DNA of 64,000 nt from Leptobrachium leishanense (Eukaryota > Chordata > Amphibia > Anura > Megophryidae), in the NCBI GenBank assembly GCA_009667805.1, contig CM019075.1:19031615-19095614 (forward strand), written 5' to 3'. The translations under genes were made by a program, and so were the position numbers. The notes beneath the pieces are model-generated. The model did no database searches, was not told the DNA's origin, and was given only the letters and a program-made list of their open reading frames with translations. Of the stretch, positions 32,701-44,700 are shown piece by piece. Position 1 is the stretch's first letter. Each line of letters begins with the position of its first letter.

Positions 32701-35700
32701 GATAATAGTCTCAAAGTGACAATTATTTCTGAGCCACTAAAATTGAAGGAAAATCCTTTTAATGAGGTGTCCCTCCTCTTAAAGAATCTGAGCCAATGCC
32801 GTCTTTTTGCTGGCCGTCCACTGGCACTGTAGTCAGGCAACAGACTTGGTCATCGGAATACGGGCAACGCCATTGGCTGATCAAGGTTGTCCACTGGAAG
32901 AGTCTGTGGACGACCGAGATCAGCCGATGGACAGGCTGGCCAACGAAAAACAAACATTCAAAAACAAAAGAATAAAAATGAAAACACTTTTTTTCACATT
33001 GAATCCTATGGGCTTTGCATACGGCGGGTTTTATTCTACAATGCATCTTTTCACGTTTCCCCTGCACACAGCGTTTTTACTATACAATGCGCCTTTTCAT
33101 GTATTCTTGTACTAGATCGTCCCACCATCGTCCAATAAATCCCAAAAATTTGGAGAGATCACTAATCTGTTGTAGTTGGAAAAAAAAAAATCGCCTGAAA
33201 TCATCCGTCGGTGGTCTGATGCAGTGGAAGAGGGCTGATTCACCGGCATGTTGTAGGATCGGTTAGACAACTTCAGATGATATCGGATGATCGCACCATC
33301 GCACAAATACGGTGCCAGTGGACGGCGCAGCCCAAGAGTCAGAATGTGTGACCTTCATCCTATACCAGGGCTCAACGACCTTGGCCCTCCTGATGGTTTG
33401 GATCTATATTTCCCATGAGGCTCAGCAAACCTAATGCGTGAGAAATGGAGGGCCAAGGTTGCTCACACATGCCCTATACCATATATCCATGAAGTGAGGG
33501 ATTAAGAGATGGAAGCTGTCCAACACTTCTGCTCCCTCACTTCATCTTCCTGATTGAGAAGACGGATCACTAGGAAATTAGAGGCTAGACCAGTGATGGC
33601 GGACCTTGGCACCCAAGATGTTTTGGGACTGCATGTTCCACATTGCCTAGCCAGCCTTATAGCTGTCGGAGCATCATGGGGCATGTATTTTAAAAACATC
33701 TGGGGTGCCAAGGTTCGTCATCACTGGGCTAGACAATCTCAAAGTTCACCCTACTTAATACTAAATGGCTTGTGTATTCTATGACACACCCTGAATATAT
33801 GGAGGAGTCCCTAAAGACACATGCACCCCCTTAATATATGGAGAAGCTCCCTAAAAAGTCACCAGCACACCCTGAATATATGGAGGAGCCCCATAAAATA
33901 CACCCTCACACCCTGAATATATGGAGGAACCCCTAAAGACACCCGCACATCCTGAATATATAGAGGAGCCCCTAAAAAGACACCCACACACCCCAAATAC
34001 ATGGAGCCCCTGAAAGGACACCCATTCACCCGAATTCTATAGAGCAGGCCCTAAAAAGGCATCCACACACCTCAAATATATTATTTATTTGCAAAGTATT
34101 TTACCAGGAAGGATACATTGAGATTTATATGGAAGAGCTCTTAAAAAGACCAACATGAAATGTATATGGAGCTTCTATAAAGACACCTATGCAGCTTGAA
34201 TATATGACAAAAGACCCTAAAAAGCCACCCACCCAACTTGTATTTAGGGCAAAGCCATTAAGGGAGATAATGGGAGAGGAAAGGGTCATTTTGGACCCAA
34301 GATAGAGACTTTACCTCATATGGACAGTATAAATGGTAAATAACATGTCCCGGACTGTAAGAGTTCCCGTATGAAGTCACAACCTGGACGCGGATACATA
34401 CTGTTACTCAGGTAAACCTGCTTTTTGTAACATATGAAGCCGGAGGTATCTAGTAAACTGGGAATAACCATGTAATTGGATGGATCGAGTCAACATAGAC
34501 AGGCTTTCACAGGCTTGTTTGAGATTTTACATTTGGCTACTTTGGCCTATAATGTGCTATTCCCCAGCCAGTTCTCTGCAATTCAGAGCTTATTGAATAG
34601 TGTGTAATAAGTAGGGAGGATGGCGTTTAAATGACCCTATATTGACAGGCTTGAAATAATGAAGTCTGAGTTGCCCCTTTCTTTTCATGCAGGGATTTCC
34701 TATGAATAGTAAGTATTCATGGGGGACGCCTGTGAATAATGCACTGGCTTGGAAACCCCCCAGGAGAACCTCAGCACAAGACCCCAGACTAATGAGGCGT
34801 ACACTTCCATCTCTGGATGCCTTTATTTAACATAATATTAACATAGGCCCAAGGCGGGTTTGGGTTCCCTTTTATGTGCACTTTGTGAGATTTTTAAAAG
34901 CCTATTAAAATTTATGCCCTGAAAGTGGCTGGCGTGCGCAGAGCAACAATATAACGGTCTGTCCCGCACAATTAATGTGCAGCCAATCTACAGTATTGTA
35001 ATCCTAATCAAATCTGAACTCGGGGTACTACATCTTTTGTAAAGCACGAGGCCAATATACAGCATATGCGTCTTTCCATAAACCTTCCCCAATGCTCTGA
35101 TAGAACATCCGTCATCAAGCCATGGATGTAGTATTGATTCTGACTTTTCCCTGGGTAAAGCATGGTGTGCGCGGGTACAGCATCTGTTCATAACATTCCC
35201 CATGGTACAGAACTGCCCCGGGTATAGAATCTTTTTCATGATGCTTCTTCTGTGACCGCATTACTCTGGGTACTGAATTTATGCATAAATATTCCCAGGC
35301 TGCAGCATCATTGGTAGGGTCCAGCACCTATACATAACGATTCCCAAGGTGCAGCATCACTGGCAAGGCCAGTATCTATGCACAACTATTCCTAGGGTGC
35401 AGCACCTTTCCATAACTATTCCCAAGGTGCAGCTTCAATGGCAGGATATAGCACCTCCCGGTCCATGACCTCATGCAGGTCTATATGAGGTAACCCCCCG
35501 CCAACAAAAAAACTGTAGTCTAAGGCCGGGTGCACACTAGACGTAAAAGTATGCGCTCTAACGTGCGTTACCGGCGTGCGTTACTGCCTACAGTTAACGC
35601 CGATAGAGCACAACACACGCTACCGCGCGCTGCGCATAACGCGCGCGGCGGGACGTGCGTATAGAGAAACACCTAGCTTGTACGCTAGGATCAACGCGAC

Positions 35701-38700
35701 GTTCGCGCGTCAAATTCTTCGCGCATGCGCACAACACACAATTAATGTCTGCGAATACGCATACGCCAACAGAGTGAACAGAACTGCATCTATCCCGTCC
35801 ATCTTGCAAAAAACACCTCACCACAACCCTTTTTTTTTTTTTTTTCAACATATAATTGTCTACAACTTTATTGAAATCTATGCCAGCCCAGCTTTTTTTT
35901 TCACAAAATTCACGTTTTTAAGACGTGCGTCAAAATTAACGCATCGTCTGATGTCTACCATCTCCTCCGTCAATTTTAACGCACTGATCCGTCATTGTTA
36001 ACGCGCGTTAGTCCGTTAAAAAAAACGTCTAGTGTGCAGCCGGCCTAAGAAAGCGGCCCATTTTGCTGCGATGGAGGCCTCACTGTAAACCTCCATTGCG
36101 CATTCACTATCAGCGATATTGACGCTGTCCTCATTACAAAGGTCCGTGGATAATGCGGTAATGTCAGTTAGGTCCTTCCATGCCCCCGATGCCATTGTCC
36201 CTCTGGGCACTATTAGTGTTCCTACCCCTACTAGGCTCTCTGACCCTACCCCACCTGGGGCTAAGAAATGTGCTAAACTGAAGGACCTCAATGATACTCA
36301 GAGGGGCTGTCATCCCCAATACTCTGCCTTCCCAGACAAGTGAGCTGACCTCGCTCAATCGAGCTCCACACCGCGGGGCATTACCAGCGGTTCAAGAGAA
36401 ATGGTCCAAACCTGCTGGTTCCGGCAGACTCCCTGACATATCGGACTTGGAGAGTGAGGAACCCGAGCAAGAGGAGGATTACCAGTCATTGGAAATTCAT
36501 GCCCCGATGGATGAAGGCCTATTGGCCAATGAGGAGCAACCTTACCTACAAAACCCTCACTAACTCAGCTCCCCACTACCTGTCCTCACTAATCACCAAA
36601 TACACCCCAGCCCGCTCCCTAAGGTCAAACAGTGACCTGCGCCTAGCGTCTCCCTGCATCACCTCTTCCCATGATAGACTGCAGGATTTCTCACGCGCAG
36701 TGGGCTCTCTGGAACGCTCTCCCTCGTACTGTCAGACTTTCCCCTAACTTCTCTTCCTTCAAACGCTCCCTTAAAACATTCCTATATAGTAGGGCTGTGC
36801 AATATTGACAAAATAATCATATTGCGATTTCTTGAATGAATATTGCGATTGCGATTTTATTTGCGATTTAGCCAATTGTTTTTGCTTTTTCAAACATGCT
36901 ACATACATTCTAAATGTATTCAGCACATGGATATACTGCCCCAGCACATGGATATACTGCCCCAGCTCATGGATATACTGCCCCAGCACATGGATATACT
37001 GCCCCAGCACATGGATATACTGCCCCAGCACATGGATATACTGCCCCAGCTCATGGATATACTGCCCCAGCACATGGAAATACTGCCCCAGCACATGGAA
37101 ATACTGCCCCAGCACATGGAAATACTGCCCCAGCACATGGAAATACTGCCCCAGCACATGGAAATACTGCCCCAGCACATGGAAATACTGCCCCAGCACA
37201 TGGAAATACTGCCCCAGCACATGGAAATACTGCCCCAGCACATGGAAATACTGCCCCAGCACATGGAATTACTGCCCCAGCACATGGAATTACTGCCCCA
37301 GCACACCTCTGTGCGCCACGTGTTCGGCTCCCTGTTAACTTCCGGCGGCATGGAGCTTGAGCGCTCGCCTGGGGGAACCATGTGACGAGCCGCGCGAACA
37401 CGGCTCGTCACGTGGTTCCCCCTGCGAGCGCCCAAAGCACCATGCCGCTGGAAGTTAACAGGGAGCCAAAAATTGCAGCCTTATGAGATTTAGAAATTGC
37501 AGGGTCAGAAATCGCGATTCGATTGCGATTGCAATTAATTGCACAGCCCTACTATATAGGGAAGCCTACCACCCAACTCACTGACACAACCATCAATCAC
37601 TCTCACCTTACAGTCCTCTCCTCCTGTTTCCAACCCCAACCCTCCTAGATTGTGAGTTCCTACGGGAATAGGGCCCTCATCTCCTCCTGTACTGTTTGTC
37701 AAATGTTGTTCAATGTATTGTAACCCTGTCTATACTGTGCTTATTGTACAGCGCTGCGGAATATGCTGGCGCTTTATAAATAATGAAGAATAATAATAAT
37801 AATAACCCCCACCGCGATTGCTCTCTAACAAAGAGGTCGTCTGCAACCTGAAGGGTCAACTTGTGTTTTCTCCCTCGGGAGTCCTCCACTCCCAGTCTTG
37901 TGTGGACCCTGCTTCCCCATGTGGAGATGTGGGTGGACACCCATATTCGGCTCCCAATGGACCGGGCCGCCTAAATATGAGGGCTGAATGTTCTCGTCCT
38001 TCCACGGGGAAGACCTGTCTCACCCCGGTGGCGGACAAGGACTTACACAAATTCCTAGCCAGGAAAGGGTGGTTTCCAAAGAGGGGCATTGACCTCGCTC
38101 TCAAGATCTGTAAGTACAAGGTCCTGGAAGTGGCTGCCCTATGATTTTTCTCCTTGATATGGTGGAGGACGCCATCTCAATGAAACGCCACTCAATCACA
38201 ATGAGGTTACGGGCTGGTTACAACAACACTCATTATGCCTGCTTGGGGGAGCCAATGCTGCTATAGCCGCCGAACGGCGTAAGACTATGCTATTAAAGAT
38301 GGACCCCCTGCTTACCATAATAGCGGTAAAGGATCTGGGAGAAAAAGCACAGGGCCTGTTCAGCTAGCGCTTCGTAAAACATATGGGGACCTATACTAAT
38401 ACCTTTACGGCCCTGGATAAGGTTGAAGCCTCCATTAAAAAAAAGGTATTCCCCTCTCTGGTTTTTGACTGGGCTGGCAGTGATAGGGGCTGCTCTGCCA
38501 GCCGTGTGGGTTCGTCCCAAGTGAACAGGTTCCTTCCACACTTTCTCCAACACTGATTCCGGTTCGTCCGGATATGGATCCTCCTACCTTTCTCATGCCT
38601 GGAGAGGCTGTGGTTACCAAAGTGCTCAGGGCTCTTTACAAACCAGTCGCCCCGCAGATAAGCCAACTGTTCATCATTCCCCATTATACAGTACAGGTTG

Positions 38701-41700
38701 GGGGTTGCATCGGGGAGTTTCTCCAGGGGTGGGAATTGATCAGTTCAGACCCCTGGATACTCCAGACAGTGTGGGGGTATTCTATAGAGTTCATGGAACA
38801 TCCACCCCTCAGTTCCAATCCACAGCATCCCCCCTCTCTCGACAGCTCAAATGAATTCGATTCAGGAGGAGGTTCTGGCACTATCCCGAAAAGGGGCCAT
38901 AGAGGAGGTCAATTGGGACTCACCAAAATTTGTGAGCAACTTGTCCCCAATTGCCAAAAAGGGAGGCGGCATGCGCCCTGTGGTAACCCTGAAGGACCTC
39001 AATGTCTGGGTAACCAACCAGCATTTCAAGATGGAGGGTATTCACACACTCGGAGATTTTGAACGCGGACGACTGGCTCATCAAATTTAGATTTAAGACA
39101 CTTATCTGTCTGTTCCCATGGCGCTTGCATCTCAAGATTACCTATGCTCTCCGTGGCGAAATCGCATGTGGCGCTTCATGTGCCTGCCATTCGGACTTTC
39201 TTAAGCTCCGTGGCGCTTCTCTAAGCTGGTGGTGGCAGCTCTTTTTGCAAAAGGGGTACACATTAACCTGGACGACATCCTTCTGCTGTCAGGCTCCAGA
39301 GATTTACTCTCATCTGTCATGGACGCTCACCCTTCTACAAAGTTTGGAATCCCTTGTGAACAAAGCGAAATCCCTTGTGAACAAAGAGAAATCCAATTTT
39401 ATTTCCCACTCTAACCTTGGAATTTCTAGGATTCCTCTTGGACTCCGGGTCCATGACATTAACAGGGTTATCCAAAGAGATTCGAATTGCTTGAGAAAGG
39501 TAACCGAACGCTGAAAATCAGCGTTCGGTTACCTTTCCTGGCCATTCGGCTATCCAGAGAGCAGGCAATTCTCCAAATCCTGGCGAATTGCCTGCACATA
39601 CGGTGCCTGTTCGGTCCCTGTTCCAGGGCAGTGAAATCCCCATCAAAAAGCACTGCTTCGGCTATTCAGAGAACACAAACCAGCAGTGAAAGGTTCCCCT
39701 AATGCCCTGCCATTCGGTGGTTTAATTCGGCAAATTTATTCAGGAGAATCCCATAGGCTTCAATGTTAAAAATATTCCCGTTTTAATTCAATATCTAATA
39801 AACCGTTCATTATAAAATTCTGCAGCAAAAAGTCTCTTTATTTATAGATTTTTTAGGATACTTTAAGCATTTTTCTGAATTTTTTAAAAAAAAATTAAAA
39901 GTCCGATTTTTTTTTTTTTTTTTTTCAGTTTGCTTATTTTTTTTGTAACAGCCCTCTTTATTATCATTCCCTGGACCTCCTGTGAAAATTTCAGACATTT
40001 TCGCTCAGTAGTTTCTTTGCAAACAGCGTTTCTTTTTCCCAGATTCATACAAATGGTTTTTCTAATTTATTCACTGCCTCCTCTACGTCACAGCTGCTTC
40101 GGCTCTGTGTGATTCGGCTCCTTTTCGGCTCCTGTTCGGCTCCTCTTCGAAGGTTAATCCAGATGTTTTTGCTTGTTTTCAGCGTGCATTCGGTTAGTTT
40201 TCGGTGAGTTTACGGCAGCTTTTCCCTGCAATTCGGGGACCCTGTGCTGTTTGCTGAATACACCGCAGGGTCACCGAAATGCAATCGGCAAAAGGAACCG
40301 AATTGAAGAGAACGAAAAGTCACCGAACGTGCGGTGACTTTTCGAATCTCTTTGGATAACCCTGTAAGTGTCCCTGACCCAAAGTCAGCTCCATAAGGAG
40401 AGAGGTTTGGTCACTAGGAGATCCATCACCCACCCTACGCAACCTAGCCAGAGTGATCGGTCTCCTATCAGCAACCTGTTTGGCTGTATTGCCAGCCCTG
40501 TTTCACTACAGGGCCCTCCAGAGATTGTAGGCCCGTTCTCTCCATTTAATATCGGATTACTCTCACCAGGTGACTGTCGAACTACGCGACGGAAGATCTG
40601 GATTGGTGGCTCAATGATTGGTTGTGCTGGAATGCTCGTCCAGTGACAGTCAGATGTGGTTCCCTGGAGACGGGGCAGGCGGTCACTTCAGGAACAACAA
40701 TTCCATTTCAACGCCTTAGAACTACTAGCAGCATTCTTCACTCTAAGGTGCTTCTCCAGGAGTGCTGATTATCGTTGTCCTCTTCCGGACAGACAACCTG
40801 TATGCTGTTCGATACATCAATGCCCTGGGAGGCCTCGATCGGTGGCTCTGACGGCGGTGGCTTCCAGTCTCTGGGACTACTGCCTTCAAAGGGATCTGTT
40901 CGTGGTGGCTCACTTTATTCCAGGACTCAGCAACTCAGTAGCTGATTGGAATTCACAACATCTGATGGATTCGGGGGACTGGTGTTTTCTACGATCAGTG
41001 TTCGCCAACATCGACAGGTTATGGGGTCCTTTGAGGACGGATCACTTTGCCTCGAGGCTGAATCATCAGTTACCAGAATTTTACAGCTGGTGGCTGGATC
41101 CAGAGACTGTGAACATGGACGCCCTCAACCAAGTTTGGTCCCCGTGCAGTCATTATGCCTCCCCTCTGTTTCAACTGTTGTGAGTTTTGAGGCTGCTCTG
41201 CGAGCTGGATGCTGAGATTCTCCTTGGGACGCTGTTCTGGCAGTCCCAGCTGTGGTTCCCTCTCCACTTGGAACACGCAATTGCGATCCCCAGGTTGCTC
41301 CCGGTATCGGAAGCCCTGTTGGTGTGTCTGGACGACCTCCCTCATCCGCTGATATCAGAGGACTATTATTGTTTGGTTTCCAGTTCTCATGGCAAGCCAA
41401 TGATATTTCGGAGAGAACTGCTGAGCTGTTGCAACAGGCCTGGGCCCCGGATGTGAGAGGTGCCTATAAGTCCGCATGGCACAGTTGGTGCTTGTGCCAG
41501 GGTCAGGATTCCACTACTGCCCCTTTAGGGTCAGTGTTGGATTTTTTTATCTTCCTTGTTCGACTCAGGCCTGACTTTTCCAACTATTAATGTTTATCGA
41601 TCGGTGCTTTCGTTCGGTCATGTGGGTTTTGAAGGTTAGCCTTTGAGCTGTCACCCTTAAGTCTGTCGCCTCCTTAAATTAGTGTGTTTGTCTAGACCTC

Positions 41701-44700
41701 CGGTTCCTCGACACTCTACCTGGGACCTATCTATGGTGGTGTCTTTCCAACTGCATTGGCTGGATAATGGATCCTTGTCCCTGCGTCAATTGTCTGGTCT
41801 TTTCTCATGTAAGCGTTGATGTTCGGACTCTCTATTTTTGGGTCCGTCCGTCCGTTCGTTCCGCCCGAAAGGCATTTGTTTCGAGGTGTCTCACTGTAAA
41901 AAGACTTTATGTACAGTGTTTTTCCCAGCCTTCCCTTCTACTCCTGGTTTGTGCCCGGCCGTTTGCCTCCAGGAGTATGAACCCCACACTGCATCTTTGC
42001 AGTCGCTACCTGTGTCACCAGGCCTCATTTACCCATCAGTATGGCTACCCTCGTGAGATGGGCTCATTAGTTGTTGTCCTTGGCTGGTGTTGATGTGTCC
42101 CAGTTTGGTGCTCATTCCATTTGTAGTGTGGCTGCTTCTAAGGCGTTTGTCGCGGGGTGTTGTTTGGAAGACACTATGAAGGCAGCTAACTGGTCTAGGG
42201 GGGGATCGAAGCTTTATTCCTTTTATTTTACACCGGTTTCTCATTGGTCTCAGTCTTACTGCGTTAAACCTGCATATAGGAGCCTCCGAGGTCCTGTCTT
42301 GAAATTTCCAAACTCTTTCCTATCCTTAGGATGTAAAGTTTGGATTTTAATTAGGAGTCGGAGGGGAGTATTCCCACCTCTCCCTCCCTGGTGGGCCTAC
42401 TCTTCAGTGACTTGTGTTGTATTGCGCGCTGCACATAATTTGCCGTGGCTACTTAACTGTATGGCCACTCACTTTGAGTGGTTCCTCTTAAGTACCTTCC
42501 GCTGTTTGAGTTGACGGTATCCCTGATGGTTTCCATGTTATGTTTACTTTGTGTTGTGTGCTTGCCTTTCAGCTTCCTGATGGTCTCCTTCCTGGTTCTG
42601 TGATCACCGGTTGCATGAAGAAAGCTGATTTTTCCGCTCCTGCGTTGACACAAAAGTAGGGGAAGTGGTCTCTGGACTAAGGGAGGGGACTCAATGTTGG
42701 AGGATATTCTTACTGGGTATTTTCCCCCAAACAAAGTAACTTTGCTGCTGTGGGAGCAATAAAGAAAAGAGATTGCAATTACTCGCCTCTGAGTCCTTAT
42801 TAAAATCCAAACTTTCCGTCGTACAGATAGGGAAATTTGGAAATTCCTAATACTTCTCTGGGTGCAGCACAGCTTTTCAGTGCAACATTGCTCCTAGTTG
42901 AGAGTATATGTTCATAACATTTCCAGGGTGCACCACTGCCCTGGGCACATAATTTATTCATAACTATTCCCAGGGTGCAGCATGTTTTAGTGCAGCATTA
43001 CTCACCATGTAGAGCATCTATTCAGAGCAACATCACTAATTGGGTGCCACCTGGGCACCTCCACTATCCAAATCTCTTGCTCTCGTACAATAATCCTAAA
43101 TACATGGACAACAGGACACGTCCGTCTCCCTAAGGCTAAGGTCAGACGAAAGCAGTTTTAACGTGCGTTTAGCCGCACGAAATCACGGCCGTGCTAGCAG
43201 CAAATGACGTCCAATGCCGGGGAACATACGACGAACGGCCGCACGAAAGTTCGTCTGTGCAACGCAAGTGGCAAACGAACGCATTTTTTCGAACGTCAAA
43301 CCGCTACTACTGACGTACAGAGTGTGCTGCGGCCGCATAGCGGCGTGTTTGCGTGATTGGGAGACGTCAGACGCTGCACACGTCCAGCCAACATAACGTC
43401 CAGACGCAAAAAGGGTTTTATTGATGATCCGTACGAAATCACGGACGAAAATGCGCATCGTATGACCGCTATCGCGTATTCCGTGAAAAAATACGTCCAT
43501 TCGTTCGAACGCACTTTTTCACGGACAACGTGAAAAATGCGTTAGTCTGACCCTAGCCTTAGACGACCGATTCCTGGAAATGTGCTGCTATGGTCTGAGT
43601 GACAATCTTGCAGTAGAACGTGTATGTTTTCCTCGATTCCCAACGCCCAGACATAATGTCAAGTACTTCTCACCTCCTCCTAGCGCAAGACATCAATACG
43701 AACACCTTTTACCTCATATGTCAGGGAAAATGTCTGACATCAGCAGCTGATGTGTCCTGGTTACTCGGGAATATCAGGACACATCCCCATCCCCTCTGTA
43801 CACCAAGATAACAGGACAGGAACCGCCACATCTCCCGGTACAGAGTTGAGGACACAGACCTCTCACCGGCTGATATTTACTCCCTTCCTGTCACGATCAT
43901 CTTTTCTCCTTATTCCGGCCTGTTCCCATGCCATTATACTAAGCCTGCATGGAGCGCTCGTAATTGAGAGGCACTGTTCCCAGCTCTCTCCATATCCATA
44001 CATCCTCTTCCTCATCCTATCACATTGAAGACCTTCTCCTAGGAACTGTCCTGTACCACAGCAGAGAACCTCCGCTGAAACATCACCTAAAGCAGGGTCA
44101 GCACCCGTGGCCCTCCAGATGATTTGGAACTACATCTTCCATGATGCTGAGACGCCCATTAGGTTGGCTGAGCCTCTTGGGGAATGTAGCTCCATAGCAC
44201 CTGGAAGGTCAGGGTTGCTGACCCCTGGTCAAAGGATTCACTGATAAAGCAGAGCTCGTACATCCTTTAAACCAGAGAAAAGCCAGTTCCCAACAATGCT
44301 TAGATGGTCACAGGGGAACAAGGCAAGTCTCCATAATGCCCTGGTGAGAGACATGACGTCATGTGATAAAAGCAGAAAGCGGTGTCACGGGGCCCATCAT
44401 TACATGGCAAATACTCAGAGCGCTTTCCATTGTCCAGCGTCTCTGGGACACACCTTGTAGGCACTGTCTGCCGGAGAAAATGAGCACAGAGGATTCGGAA
44501 TAGGAGACCCGCGGACCTGCCAGTACTTGGGTCACAGGGTGGTCAGAATGGAAAAAGAGATGACCTCAGGCAGGGCTTGGTGGTACTCCATGCCTAAAGG
44601 TGGCACAATGCTGCCAGCAGGATCCCTTGGCAAACGCTGAACATCATTATAGTCCCCTGTGACCATTTCAGCAGACTAAGAGTCTGCTGCACACCTCGCC

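Larger units (their letters stand above)
36790..37551. mobile_element. Non-autonomous hAT element with perfect 8-bp duplication and internal minisatellite
   Basis: Ends TAGGGCTGTGCAAT and ATTGCACAGCCCTA. The flanks are CTATATAG at 36782-36789 and 37552-37559. It is 762 bp. It contains an 18-copy 21-bp minisatellite and a roughly 140-bp palindrome, but no transposase. Confidence 0.92.
36541..37803 (+). repeat. L2-type LINE 3' end inserted in the DIRS element
   Basis: CTCCCCACTACCTGTCCTCA through CGCTCCCTAAGGTCAAACAG matches the L2 fragment at 49060-49130. The tail after 37560 ends TGCTGGCGCTTTATAAATAA and then AAT microsatellite repeats, the usual LINE 3' end. It is split by a hAT element at 36790-37551. 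Confidence 0.75.
36050..42850 (+). mobile_element. Degraded DIRS-type (tyrosine recombinase) retroelement with nested insertions
   Basis: Fragments in order on the plus strand: gag-like stretches at 36160-36540 and 37805-38150 (the latter with a [24 protein letters not shown] run); a reverse transcriptase start at about 38670-39460 ([17 protein letters not shown]); RNase H at 40656-41183; and a tyrosine recombinase at about 41390-42290. Near the right end, 42303-42362 (AAGTTTGGATTTTAATTAGG) is repeated in inverted orientation at about 42791-42848, the inverted-repeat arrangement of DIRS elements. The frame is broken many times. An L2 tail (36541-37803) and a TIR element (39463-40364) are inserted in it. 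It is inactive. Confidence 0.8.

Noticed and set aside
36771..37435. Several ORFs of 116-180 codons with 7-residue repeats on both strands
   Set aside because: Products of the 21-bp minisatellite; its length is a multiple of three, so stop-free frames stay open.
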